From assembly GCA_002291925.1 (NCBI GenBank), contig DBAY01000012.1, positions 1-41,810 of the forward strand: a stretch of 41,810 nucleotides of DNA, read 5' to 3'. The notes under the pieces were generated by a model that did no database searches, had not been told where the DNA came from, and saw nothing but the letters and a program-made list of their open reading frames with translations. Shown one piece after another: positions 22,918-31,102 of this stretch. Within the stretch, counting starts at the first letter, position 1; each line of letters begins with the position of its first letter. The stretch comes from Alphaproteobacteria bacterium UBA998. GTDB taxonomy: Bacteria > Pseudomonadota > Alphaproteobacteria > Rickettsiales > UBA998. The translations under genes and the position numbers were made by a program.

Positions 22918-23032
22918 CGGAAGCGTGCATCCTAGCAAATATCCACCCATAAAACCAGCCTCGCATCAGCGGGCTTTCCGCTAGTGCGTGAATCTGTTAC
23001 TTCGTCCCTGCATAAAGCGGTGGGCGGGAATC

Positions 23033-23908
23033 ATGCAGGCAAAAGACAAACTGATGGCAGCAGCCGTGGCAGCGCTGTGGGGCGGCAATTTTGTGGCGGC
23101 CAAAATCGCGCTGCTCACCTGGCCGCCCTTTTTGCTGCTGGGCGTGCGCTTCGTGCTGGTGGCGCTCATCCTCTCGCCCCTGCTGCTGCGTGAGCGACCG
23201 AAGAATCTGAAGCAGATATTGTTGCTTTCCTTCCTGCTCGGCACGCTGCATTTCTCGCTGATGTTCGGGGCGATCTGGGCGGGGCTGGATGTCTCCAGCG
23301 GCATCATCGCCACCCAGCTTGGCGTGCCGTTCTCCTGCCTGCTGGGCAGCATCCTGTTCGGCGAGAAAATCGGCCGCTGGCGCTCACTTGGGATGCTGGT
23401 GTCCTTCATCGGCATCTTTGTCATCGCGGGCACGCCGCGCATCGGCGATACGTTCTGGCAGTTCGGCATCTCCTGCGCCGCCGCCTTCGCCTGGGCCGTC
23501 GCCAACGCGGCGATGAAGCGCATGGGCGAGGTGGACATCATGCAGCTGCTGGCGTGGATTTCCGTGTTCTGCATCCCGCAATACGCGGTGCTCTCCGGCA
23601 TCTTCGACCGTGACCAGTGGGCACTGCTGATGTCGGCGGAGTGGCCGGTCTGGCTATCGCTGGCCTACACGGCGGCGTTCTCTACCATCGTGGCGTACGG
23701 CATGTGGTACCGGCTGCTCGGCCGTTTCCCGGTCAGCCACGTGGCGCCCTACCAGATGCTGGTGCCCGTCTTCGGCCTCGCCATCGCGCAGTGTTTCTTT
23801 GCCGAGCCGCTTACCTTACAATTCATGATAGGCGGCGCCCTCACACTGGCCGGCGTCGGCATCATCATCATCCGCCAGCCGCGCTTTGGGGTGCTGACGA
23901 AAAGTTGA
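23033..23908 (+). CDS. EamA-family (DMT superfamily) transporter
   Basis: 291 residues from the ATG at 23033 with ten predicted membrane helices in two EamA repeats. The first begins KLMAAAVAALWGGNFVAAKI, the usual alanine-tryptophan-glycine-asparagine opening. The second starts near residue 145 (FAWAVANAAMKRMGE) and includes SLAYTAAFSTIVAYGMWYRLL and VAPYQMLVPVFGLAIA. Such carriers export amino acids or metabolites; EamA itself exports cysteine and O-acetylserine, but the substrate here cannot be told. The GTG at 22988 is a weaker start because the residues before MQAKDK do not fit the family. It lies 115 bp after the RNA terminator. Confidence 0.88.
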   Translation: MQAKDKLMAAAVAALWGGNFVAAKIALLTWPPFLLLGVRFVLVALILSPLLLRERPKNLKQILLLSFLLGTLHFSLMFGAIWAGLDVSSGIIATQLGVPFSCLLGSILFGEKIGRWRSLGMLVSFIGIFVIAGTPRIGDTFWQFGISCAAAFAWAVANAAMKRMGEVDIMQLLAWISVFCIPQYAVLSGIFDRDQWALLMSAEWPVWLSLAYTAAFSTIVAYGMWYRLLGRFPVSHVAPYQMLVPVFGLAIAQCFFAEPLTLQFMIGGALTLAGVGIIIIRQPRFGVLTKS

Positions 23909-23913
23909 AAACG

Positions 23914-25233
23914 CTAATTCATGCTTCGGGAGAAACTCGTTTGCGCGCGTGAAATTTCTTCCTTGCAGATACGTGGCAAGATACGTTTGGACGCAGGTTT
24001 TTGTTCTTCTTCAGCGCAGGTCTGTTTTATCAGGAATGGAAGCTGGGCAGCTGCCTGTTCATTGTCAGTTTCGCAGAAAAACTGAAAGCGCAACACGCCT
24101 TTGCGCTCGTCACTCGGGTCGGGCACTGTGAATGTTCTGACTATAATTGGAAATTCATCAAAAGCGAGGCTTTGCTTAAGCCATTTTGCTACCACGTTTC
24201 TAAGGTTTCCTGCAAATGTATCGCTCACATCTGGTAAGATAGCTTCCGCCATGAAGCTATTGTCTTCCTGCACCCAGGCACTTTTGGAAACATCGGCCAG
24301 GATGGTGTGTGCCATCGCCTCAAGGTAACACGGCCTTTTTTCGTCAGCCCAGTGTGGGGAGGGAAGAGCGCCTTTACTAGTTAGGCCAAGCGTTTGCATA
24401 TTAAACAGTAGAGCGTTTTTTTCCGCCTTGAGTTTACAATCAATATGTCTAAGCACCTCCGGGCTTTTGGAAGGTGCATAGAGAACGAATTCACGACTGC
24501 CATTATTAAGTACAATATCACATGCGGTCAGAAACTTGGCACATTGTAACGAGCCTTCGATCATTTTTTTCAGCCGCGCATCATCTGCGCTCGAGAGGAG
24601 AGGCAAGTAGCATGTCTTGCATTGATCTTCTGCCTGCCATGGCGCCCTGACGATGTCTTCGATGACCCGCGTGGCCACTCCGACCAGCTTAGCGCGAGGA
24701 AGATTCGGCGTAAGATCGCCTGCCATTTGATACGCATCGGATAATGGCGCTGCGCCGCACAGTAAATGCTGCTCAAGAAAGGTTTTATTCCGCAGCAGCT
24801 CCAGTGCGTGCTCCAGTTGATCACTCTTCGGCAGGTGCAGATAGAGATAGCGGTATTTGCCATCCTCATCCTTGCGAATGCCCGTCAGGTTGAAATCATG
24901 ATGAAGTCCACTGTCTCCCAGCGCATGGCTTAACAGGGAAAGTAAGTCTGCCATGAAACGGCTGGAGTAACCTTCCAGCCGTGCGCAGACGATTAATGTC
25001 GGTTCGGGATCACTCTCGCTTAATTGCGAGCCGATGACTTTCTCATCATTCGCTTGATGGCTCCACTGGCCCAGCGTTTCCATGGCGGCAACATAAAGAT
25101 TATAGCGGCTGGGGGAGTCGGGGGCTCCTTTGGTGCGCTCCATTTGATTCAGCACGTGTGCCATTTGCAATTGTGCGTCGGTTACCGTGGTGTCGGGTTT
25201 GTTATGAGGATTGCTGCTGCTAGTGTTTGACAT
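23914..25233 (-). CDS. Large soluble protein of unknown function, 439 aa
   Basis: Not recognised. No signal peptide or membrane helix. It is cysteine-bearing in a scattered way (IVCARLEG, HLLCGAAP, DQCKTCYLPLL, LQCAKFLTACD, RHIDCKL, RFQFFCETD, KQTCAEE), with CKTC as the only pair that could bind metal. The N-terminus is Ser/Asn/Thr-rich and probably disordered. Nucleotide composition is clearly lower in GC than its neighbours, and the codon choice is less biased, like the 273-aa gene at 3874, suggesting foreign or lineage-specific origin. It converges with the EamA gene (5-bp gap) and diverges from the amidase gene. Confidence 0.72.
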   Translation of the reverse strand: MSNTSSSNPHNKPDTTVTDAQLQMAHVLNQMERTKGAPDSPSRYNLYVAAMETLGQWSHQANDEKVIGSQLSESDPEPTLIVCARLEGYSSRFMADLLSLLSHALGDSGLHHDFNLTGIRKDEDGKYRYLYLHLPKSDQLEHALELLRNKTFLEQHLLCGAAPLSDAYQMAGDLTPNLPRAKLVGVATRVIEDIVRAPWQAEDQCKTCYLPLLSSADDARLKKMIEGSLQCAKFLTACDIVLNNGSREFVLYAPSKSPEVLRHIDCKLKAEKNALLFNMQTLGLTSKGALPSPHWADEKRPCYLEAMAHTILADVSKSAWVQEDNSFMAEAILPDVSDTFAGNLRNVVAKWLKQSLAFDEFPIIVRTFTVPDPSDERKGVLRFQFFCETDNEQAAAQLPFLIKQTCAEEEQKPASKRILPRICKEEISRAQTSFSRSMN

Positions 25234-25289
25234 GGTTTGTTTTTTGTGTGCAGTTGCGAGATTTTTTACTGCAAGTGCTTGATAGAATC

Positions 25290-26033
25290 ATGTTAAATTT
25301 TAATGACACTTTTCGAGGACTTAACTTTAACGACCGACCCTCTGGTGCGGCCATTGATACGCTGGTGCTGCACTATACCGGCATGCGCTCCGGCGCGGAG
25401 GCCATCGCGCGGCTGTGTGATCCGGAAGCCAGGGTTTCCGCGCATTACGTGGTGGAGGAGGATGGGCGTGTCTTCGCGCTGGTGCCAGAGGAAATGCGTG
25501 CCTGGCATGCTGGCATCAGCCATTGGCGGGGCCGCGATGGGTTGAACGATACGTCGATTGGCATTGAGATCGTCAATCCGGGCCATGAATTCGGCTACCG
25601 GCCCTTCCCGGCGGCGCAGATGGACGCGGTGGCGGGGCTGTGCCGCGAGATTCTGGCGCGGCATCCCATCCCCGCGCGCAATGTCATCGGGCATTCCGAC
25701 ATCGCGCCCGACCGCAAGGAAGACCCCGGCGAGCTGTTTGATTGGGCATGGCTGGCGGCGCAAGGTATCGGGTTGTGGGCGGAGGAGGGGGGCGAGGCCG
25801 CTGCGGCACCGCTCAGCCTCGGCGATACAGGCGAGGCGGTGGCCCATCTGCAGCGCGATCTGGCGCAGTATGGCTACGGGCTGGCGCTCAGCGGCCGTTT
25901 TGATGTGGCGACCGAGCAGGTGGTGGTGGCGTTCCAGCGCCATTTCCGGCCCGCGCTGTTCAACGGCATCTGGGACGGGGAGTGCGCGGCGCGGTTGGCG
26001 TCGCTGCGTCGGCAAGCCGGCTGTACAGACTGA
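25290..26033 (+). CDS. N-acetylmuramoyl-L-alanine amidase, AmpD/AmiD type, with peptidoglycan-binding domain
   Basis: Zinc amidase that cleaves the MurNAc-L-Ala bond of muropeptides during wall recycling. 247 residues from the ATG at 25290. The Amidase_2 domain (about 20-160) shows the first zinc histidine in DTLVLHYTGM, then SAHYVVEEDGRVFALVPE and AWHAGISHW, SIGIEIVNPGHE (catalytic Glu) and the last ligands in GHSDIAPDRKEDPG. A C-terminal peptidoglycan-binding domain (about 178-240) reads GDTGEAVAHLQRDLAQYGYG and ATEQVVVAFQRHF. I see no signal peptide from this start, so it is probably cytosolic; a longer frame from 25227 would overlap the divergent start codon and is unlikely. rnpB follows at once. 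Confidence 0.9.
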   Translation: MLNFNDTFRGLNFNDRPSGAAIDTLVLHYTGMRSGAEAIARLCDPEARVSAHYVVEEDGRVFALVPEEMRAWHAGISHWRGRDGLNDTSIGIEIVNPGHEFGYRPFPAAQMDAVAGLCREILARHPIPARNVIGHSDIAPDRKEDPGELFDWAWLAAQGIGLWAEEGGEAAAAPLSLGDTGEAVAHLQRDLAQYGYGLALSGRFDVATEQVVVAFQRHFRPALFNGIWDGECAARLASLRRQAGCTD

Positions 26034-26050
26034 ATCTTTGCGATTATAGA

Positions 26051-26415
<365 letters not shown>

Positions 26416-26416
<1 letters not shown>

Positions 26417-26456
26417 TCTATTTCCTGCGCTCAAGGCGCAGGAAATAGATTTTGTG
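26416..26456 (+). terminator. Rho-independent terminator of rnpB
   Basis: Perfect 15-bp stem, ATCTATTTCCTGCGC (26416-26430) with its complement at 26436-26450, five-base loop, followed by TTTTGTGTTT. Confidence 0.9.
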
Positions 26457-26576
26457 TTTGCCGAATTTTTTATGTTTGCCCCTGCTCCGGCCTGCTGGCC
26501 TCCGCAATAGGCGACGCTTCGCTAGCTCATGGCTGACTCGCGCCTCCTGCGCTCGACTAACAGGTAATAGTCGCCG

Positions 26577-26783
26577 TCATCCTGCGAGCCAAAGGCTGCG
26601 CAGGATCTCCATCGTCACACAAACAGATTCCGGGCACGCTGACGCGTCCCGGAATGACGTTGCTAAAACAGAATGTCACCCCGCACTCGTTGCGGGGTCT
26701 CCTCGTGTGGCAGGGAGACCCCGCAACGAGGGTAGGGTGACAGTTATTTGTTATTGCGAGTGCCAGCGAGGCCATCCAGCGAG
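26577..26783. repeat. Cluster of three interspersed palindromic repeats
   Basis: A: 26578-26660, arms GTCATCCTGCG...CGCAGGATC and GATTCCGGG...CCCGGAATGACG. B: 26672-26741, GTCACCCCGCA...GGGGTCTC inverted as GAGACCCCGCAACG...GGGTGAC. C: 26752-26783, a partial TTATTGCGAGTGCCAGCGAGG arm. Together with about 100 bp of featureless sequence (26457-26576) they separate rnpB from the dcw leader. No gene is visible in 26457-26800. Confidence 0.85.
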
Positions 26784-26847
26784 CCCAAGTTCCCGCTAAA
26801 GTAGTGATGACCTTAACTTGCACACCCAAGGGTGGGCCCTTGTGGGT

Positions 26848-26856
26848 TTATCCACA
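26848..26856 (+). promoter_or_regulatory. DnaA box 1 (perfect TTATCCACA)
   Basis: Exact match to the high-affinity DnaA 9-mer. It lies in TGTGGGTTTATCCACA, which is also an imperfect dyad. It precedes the first CCCA array of the dcw leader. Confidence 0.5.
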
Positions 26857-26863
26857 TTTTTTA

Positions 26864-26887
26864 TCCCAAATGGCCCAATCCATCCCA
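26864..26887 (-). promoter_or_regulatory. MraZ-type operator array 1
   Basis: TCCCA (26864-26868), GCCCA (26873-26877), TCCCA (26883-26887): on the minus strand, TGGGN repeats separated by 5 and 4 bp. MraZ of E. coli recognises TGGGN repeats separated by 5 bp in front of its own gene, so this is a likely autoregulatory site. Confidence 0.55.
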
Positions 26888-27033
26888 GCCGTTGAGATTC
26901 CTTGGGAAACGCTCGTTCATTAACGCATTCGCTTCCGAAACAATGCCCGAAAAGCCACAGGTTTCTGACAATCGCCGGGGGTGGTGAGGGTATCCCAACA
27001 TTCCCTTGACCGGCCCAATCCAGAATCATATTC

Positions 27034-27068
27034 TCCCAATACAGCCCAAAAAAAACCAAGCTATCCCA
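27034..27068 (-). promoter_or_regulatory. MraZ-type operator array 2
   Basis: TCCCA (27034-27038), GCCCA (27044-27048), AACCA (27054-27058), TCCCA (27064-27068): four units in exact 10-bp phase, three of them perfect CCCA. Further CCCA units at 26994-26997 and 27014-27017 extend the pattern upstream with small phase shifts. It is located 40-80 bp before the first ORF of the cluster. Confidence 0.65.
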
Positions 27069-27072
27069 AACA

Positions 27073-27081
27073 TTATCCACA
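27073..27081 (+). promoter_or_regulatory. DnaA box 2 (perfect TTATCCACA)
   Basis: A second exact DnaA 9-mer, in the same orientation as box 1, directly after the MraZ-type array and 30 bp before the ATG at 27111. Confidence 0.5.
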
Positions 27082-27110
27082 GGGTGGCGGAGCTGAAAAA
27101 GAGGGGAAAG

Positions 27111-27284
27111 ATGAAACAAGTACAAAAACTTATCTCGGCAATGCCCGGGGCGAAGGCCCAGGCGAAACAGCTGTTCTTCACAACCCATGACAACACGGCG
27201 TCCGAAACCATCCTCAAGGTGACGATGGGCCCGCTGCTGCTTTGGGCATGCTTCTACAGCGTGCTCCCGTGGCTGCTTGGCTAA
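27111..27284 (+). CDS. 57-aa single-helix membrane protein ahead of mraZ
   Basis: Starts at the ATG at 27111 with GAGGGG just upstream. A basic, amphipathic N-terminus (KQVQKLISAMPGAKAQAKQLF) is followed by polar residues and one C-terminal hydrophobic helix (VTMGPLLLWACFYSVLPWLLG, residues 37-57), a tail-anchor-like arrangement. The frame is open further upstream, but that part runs through the operator sites and is not coding. It lies between the MraZ/DnaA operators and mraZ (27-bp gap) and so is probably the first gene of the dcw transcript. Not recognised; possibly a small divisome or membrane-associated regulator. Confidence 0.55.
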   Translation: MKQVQKLISAMPGAKAQAKQLFFTTHDNTASETILKVTMGPLLLWACFYSVLPWLLG

Positions 27285-27311
27285 GCGGTTAGGGGCGGGT
27301 CGGGCACGCAC

Positions 27312-27776
27312 ATGGCGCTGTTTCTTTCGAGCTTCCAGAAGAAGATCGACAAGAAGGGACGGGTCTCCGTTCCCAGCACCTTCCGTGCTGTCCTGGCGCC
27401 GGAGCATTTCAACGGCATCGTCGTCTACCAGTCCTTTATCAATCCGTGCTTGGAAGCCTGTGGCATGAGCCGCATCGAGAAGCTTTCCGAGCGCATCGAC
27501 GCACTCGATCCGTTCTCCGAGGAGCATGACGCGTTTGCCGCCACCATCTTAGGGGGCAGCGTGCAGCTCGCCTTCGACGGCGAAGGCCGCGTGATGCTGC
27601 CGGAGCATCTGCTGGAAGGCGCGGGCATCGGCGAGGACGTGGTGTTCGTCGGCAAGGGCAAGACGTTCGAGATCTGGAAGCCGGAAGATTACGCCAAGCA
27701 TGCCGAGGCTGCCCGCAAGATCGCGCTCGAGAAGCGCCAGCATCTGCGCGCCATGCCGGGCGGGGAGGGCGCATGA
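27312..27776 (+). CDS. mraZ: Transcriptional regulator MraZ
   Basis: 154 residues with two AbrB/SpoVT-like DNA-binding halves. These are marked by the DxxGR signatures DKKGRVSVPSTFR (residues 13-25) and DGEGRVMLPEHLLEGAGI (about 89-106). MraZ forms rings and binds TGGGN repeat arrays upstream of its own cluster to control division and wall genes; matching arrays are present at 26864 and 27034. The C-terminal helix (YAKHAEAARKIALEKRQHL) is usual. It overlaps rsmH by 4 bp (ATGA). Confidence 0.96.
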   Translation: MALFLSSFQKKIDKKGRVSVPSTFRAVLAPEHFNGIVVYQSFINPCLEACGMSRIEKLSERIDALDPFSEEHDAFAATILGGSVQLAFDGEGRVMLPEHLLEGAGIGEDVVFVGKGKTFEIWKPEDYAKHAEAARKIALEKRQHLRAMPGGEGA

Positions 27777-28735
27777 GCGACCCGCGCCACAGCCCGGTGA
27801 TGCTGGCGGAAGTGCTGCAAAGCCTTGCTCCCGCAGCGGGTGAAATCTACGTGGATGGCACGTTCGGCGCGGGCGGCTATACACGCGGCATCTTGAACGC
27901 CGCGGATTGCCAGGTGATCGCGATTGACCGCGATCCCACCGTCACGCCGACGGTGGAGCAGTTCAGAAAAGAATACGACACGCGTTTCGATTTTCTCCTC
28001 GGGCGTTTCGGTGACATGGAGGCGCTCCTTGCCGCGCATGGGCTCGCCCAAGTGGACGGCATCGTGCTCGATATCGGGGTGTCCTCCATGCAGCTCGACC
28101 AGTCGCAGCGGGGGTTCTCCTTCAAGGAGGATGGCCCGCTCGACATGCGGATGTCCGGTGAGGGGCTTTCAGCGGCGGACATCGTCAACCGCTACGAAGA
28201 AAAGGACCTCGCCGACATCCTCTTTATCTATGGGGAGGAGCGGGAATCACGCCGCATCGCGCGCGCCATCGTGCAGAAGCGGCAGGAGCAGGCCATCGAG
28301 CGCACGGGCGAGCTGGCGAACCTGGTGCGCTCGGTGGTGCGCGTCTCGCCGAAGGAAAAGAAAGACCCGGCCACGCGCACCTTTCAGGCGCTGCGCATCT
28401 ATGTGAACGAGGAGATGAAGGAGCTGGAGCGCGCGCTGGATGCTGCCGAACGTCTGCTCGCACCGAAGGGGCGCCTTGTGGTGGTGGTGTTTCACTCGCT
28501 GGAGGATCGCATCGTGAAGCGCTTCCTCGCTAAGCGCTCGCGCACCGATGCGGGCGTCTCGCGCCATGTGCCGGTGGCCAGCGCCGCGCCGCTGAAGCCC
28601 GCGTTTGAATTGCTGACGAAAAAAGCCGTGCTGCCCGGTGACGAAGAGATGCAGCGTAATCCGCGTGCCCGTTCCGCCAAGTTGCGGGCGGCCGTGCGGA
28701 CTCATCATCACATTCAACAGGGGGAGGCGGCCTGA
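27773..28735 (+). CDS. rsmH: 16S rRNA m4C1402 methyltransferase
   Basis: N4-methylates C1402 in the P site of 16S rRNA; 320 residues. The N-terminal HSPVMLAEVLQSLAP is followed by the SAM-binding motif YVDGTFGAGGYTRGIL (residues 25-39) and IDRDP. The middle carries GVSSMQLDQSQRGFSFKEDGPLDMRMS, and the C-terminal half RTFQALRIYVNEEMKEL and VVVFHSLEDRIVKRF, all RsmH hallmarks. Coupled to mraZ (ATGA overlap) and to ftsL (TGATG overlap). Confidence 0.97.
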   Translation: MSDPRHSPVMLAEVLQSLAPAAGEIYVDGTFGAGGYTRGILNAADCQVIAIDRDPTVTPTVEQFRKEYDTRFDFLLGRFGDMEALLAAHGLAQVDGIVLDIGVSSMQLDQSQRGFSFKEDGPLDMRMSGEGLSAADIVNRYEEKDLADILFIYGEERESRRIARAIVQKRQEQAIERTGELANLVRSVVRVSPKEKKDPATRTFQALRIYVNEEMKELERALDAAERLLAPKGRLVVVVFHSLEDRIVKRFLAKRSRTDAGVSRHVPVASAAPLKPAFELLTKKAVLPGDEEMQRNPRARSAKLRAAVRTHHHIQQGEAA

Positions 28736-29067
28736 TGCGCGCGAACACACTCATCGGCCTGATGGTCATTCTGGTCTTGATTCTGGGGGTCACCCGCGTG
28801 AAATATGTGGTCGGCGACGTCAAGCGCGACGTGAAGCAGATGGAGGCATTGTTGGCGGAAGAGCAGGCGAAGATGCACGTGCTGCAAGCCGAGTGGGCCC
28901 ACCTGACGCGCCCGGAGCGCCTCGCCGAGTTAAACGCTCAATACCTCGCGCTGGTGCCCGTCTCCGGCACGGCGATGCAGGAAATTCATGTGATTCCGGT
29001 ACGCGGCACCCTGACGGACGCGGTGGATCAGTCCCCGAAGGCGACCGAAGTCAGCTATGGCCGCTGA
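28735..29067 (+). CDS. ftsL: Cell division protein FtsL
   Basis: 110 residues, bitopic inner-membrane protein. One transmembrane helix near the N-terminus (LIGLMVILVLILGVTRVKYVV, residues 5-25) is followed by a periplasmic coiled coil (VKRDVKQMEALLAEEQAKM, about 30-48). The conserved LTRPERLAELNAQYLALVP follows. In other bacteria FtsL joins FtsB and FtsQ to activate FtsWI. The start overlaps the rsmH stop. The gap to ftsI is filled by a G/C-tract repeat. Confidence 0.9.
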   Translation: MRANTLIGLMVILVLILGVTRVKYVVGDVKRDVKQMEALLAEEQAKMHVLQAEWAHLTRPERLAELNAQYLALVPVSGTAMQEIHVIPVRGTLTDAVDQSPKATEVSYGR

Positions 29068-29125
29068 GGGTTTAACTTATAAAGGCCTTTCCCTTTTTTC
29101 GGAGGAAGACCGTGGAACGATACAA

Positions 29126-29225
29126 ACCCCTCCCCCAGTAGGGGGGAGGATGGGAGGGGGGCGGAAGAATCGTCAAACGTATCCACACGCCCCCACCCCA
29201 ACCCTCCCCCTATTGGGGAGGGGGT
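29126..29225. repeat. G/C-tract palindromic repeat in the ftsL-ftsI junction
   Basis: Left arm ACCCCTCCCCCAGTAGGGG...GGGAGGGGGGCG (29126-29162), then about 25 bp, then right arm CGCCCCCACCCCAACC...ATTGGGGAGGGGG (29188-29225), inverted. The left arm recurs at 41762-41800 with two differences in 39 bases, and the right arm recurs inverted inside trmJ. The final GGAGGGGG (29217-29224) lies nine bases before the ftsI ATG and may serve as its ribosome site. Confidence 0.88.
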
Positions 29226-29233
29226 TTTAGAGT

Positions 29234-31051
29234 ATGCCCCCTCAGCCAGCCCAGTCCATCCGCACCGAAAGCCGCGCCAAGCAGCGGCTGGAGCTTAGCC
29301 GCGGGCGTTTGCTGACGGTGGGCTGTGCCTTCGCCGTCTGTTTCGGCGCGGTGGCGGCGCGGCTGGTGATTGTCGCCGGCTCCCCGCTGGATGACACTGT
29401 GCTGCGGCAGGTGCAGCGCCAGAGCACGCCAGCGATCGCCGAGATGACGCTGGCCGACATCATCCAGCAGACCACTCCGAAAGACGAAGTCGACCTGCCG
29501 ACGCTGGTGCTACCGCGCCGCGACATTACCGACCGTCATGGCAACATGCTGGCCACCAGCCTGGAGACGCGCTCCCTCTACGCCCACCCTTATGAGATTC
29601 GCAGTGCCCGCGATGCGTCCCGTCAGCTCGCGCGTATCCTGCCGGGCGTGCCGCAGGAGAAGCTGCAGCGGCTGCTCTCCTCGAAAAGCAAGTTTGTCTG
29701 GCTGAAGCGCAACCTGACGCCGAAGGAGCAGGTGGCGGTCAATAACCTCGGCCTGCCGGGACTCTACTTCCAGAAGGAATATACGCGCGTCTATCCGCAG
29801 GGCAGCCTGCTCTCGCACGTGGTTGGCTTCGTCAATATCGATGGGCAGGGGCTGGCGGGCATCGAGAAAACCTTTGATGCCCAATTGCAGGAAGACGGCA
29901 CGGAAGGCGAGGCCTTGCAGCTTTCCATCGATCTGCGCCTGCAGCATATGCTGGTGGACCAGCTGCAGGGCGCGGTGAAGGAGTTCTCCGCCCTCGGCGC
30001 GGCGGGGCTGATCGCCGACATGAAAACCGGCGAGATCCTCGCGCTCTCCAGCCTGCCCACTTTTGACCCGCACCATCCGGGCAAATCGACGCAGGAAGCG
30101 CTGTTCAACCGCATCTCGCTCGGCACCTACGAGATGGGCTCCACCTTCAAGACCTTCACGGCGGCGATGGCGCTCGATTCCGGCGCGCTCACCATGCAGG
30201 ATGGCTTTGACACCAGCCACCCCATCAAGATTGCCCGCTACACCATCACCGACACGCACCCGGTCTATCGCTGGATTTCCATCCCGGAAATCTACATTTA
30301 TTCGTCCAACATCGGCACCGTGCGAATGATTCAGCAAGTGGGGCTGACGTGCCAAAAGGACTTCATGCACAGGCTCGGCATGTTCGACCGCGTCAATATC
30401 GAGCTGCCGGAACGTGCTGTGCCGATTACGCCGAATCCCTGGCACGAGATCAACATGATGACGATCTCCTACGGTCACGGCATCTCGGTGACGCCGCTGC
30501 ACTTGGCGCAGGGCATCCAGACCGTGTTGAACGGCGGTTACCGCCAGGGCTTCACGCTGGTGAAGGATCACCACGTGGCGCTGGAGAAAAGCGAGTGCGT
30601 GGTGAAGGAATCGACCTCGCGCGATGTACGCCGCCTGATGCGCGCCGTGGTGCAGTACGGCACCGGCAAGAGCGCCGATGCGCCGGGCTACCTCGTCGGC
30701 GGCAAGACGGGCACGGCGGAGAAGGTGAAGGCGGGTGGCTACGCAGCGAAGGCGAAGATTGCCTCGTTTGTCGGAGCCTTCCCGATGAATGATCCGAAAT
30801 ACCTCATCCTCGTGATGGTGGACGAGCCGCAGCCAACCAAGAAAACCTATGGCTATGCCACGGGCGGCTGGGTCGCCGCGCCGGTGGTGGGCCGTCTGGT
30901 CAGCCAGATGGGGCCGATGCTGGGGCTGAAGCCGAATTTCGATACGGCCCCGGATGCGATTGACGCCTATATGCTGGCTATCAAGGAAAAAGAGAAACGC
31001 GCCCGCGAGCAAACCGCGCAAAAGCCGCGCATGCAGACGGTCAGTTATTAG
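29234..31051 (+). CDS. ftsI: Septal peptidoglycan transpeptidase FtsI (PBP3)
   Basis: Class B penicillin-binding protein of the divisome; 605 residues. A basic cytoplasmic tail is followed by one membrane helix (about residues 26-46, LLTVGCAFAVCFGAVAARLVI). The dimerisation domain begins at RRDITDRHGNMLATS. The transpeptidase domain shows all three active-site motifs: S303-T-F-K306, S357-S-N359 and K491-T-G493. The dcw location and length fit FtsI and not an elongation PBP2. The start codon is fed by a repeat-derived GGAGGGGG. A further repeat cluster separates it from murE. Confidence 0.96.
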   Translation: MPPQPAQSIRTESRAKQRLELSRGRLLTVGCAFAVCFGAVAARLVIVAGSPLDDTVLRQVQRQSTPAIAEMTLADIIQQTTPKDEVDLPTLVLPRRDITDRHGNMLATSLETRSLYAHPYEIRSARDASRQLARILPGVPQEKLQRLLSSKSKFVWLKRNLTPKEQVAVNNLGLPGLYFQKEYTRVYPQGSLLSHVVGFVNIDGQGLAGIEKTFDAQLQEDGTEGEALQLSIDLRLQHMLVDQLQGAVKEFSALGAAGLIADMKTGEILALSSLPTFDPHHPGKSTQEALFNRISLGTYEMGSTFKTFTAAMALDSGALTMQDGFDTSHPIKIARYTITDTHPVYRWISIPEIYIYSSNIGTVRMIQQVGLTCQKDFMHRLGMFDRVNIELPERAVPITPNPWHEINMMTISYGHGISVTPLHLAQGIQTVLNGGYRQGFTLVKDHHVALEKSECVVKESTSRDVRRLMRAVVQYGTGKSADAPGYLVGGKTGTAEKVKAGGYAAKAKIASFVGAFPMNDPKYLILVMVDEPQPTKKTYGYATGGWVAAPVVGRLVSQMGPMLGLKPNFDTAPDAIDAYMLAIKEKEKRAREQTAQKPRMQTVSY

Positions 31052-31102
31052 TGCCAGAGTTTCGTGGCTAAAGCGTAAGATTTGCGGATTCCGCTCCTCC
31101 CT

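Noticed and set aside
25227..25289. Longer start for the amidase, possibly a signal peptide
   Set aside because: The added residues (TWFVFCVQLRDFLLQVLDRI) overlap the divergent gene's start and lack a ribosome site and cleavage site.
26577..26783. CRISPR-like look of clustered repeats
   Set aside because: Units are inverted palindromes of different sequence, not equal-length direct repeats with spacers; no cas genes.
26848..27081. Replication origin suggested by two DnaA boxes
   Set aside because: Only two boxes, no AT-rich unwinding region with box cluster, and the location is the dcw promoter; regulation is more likely.
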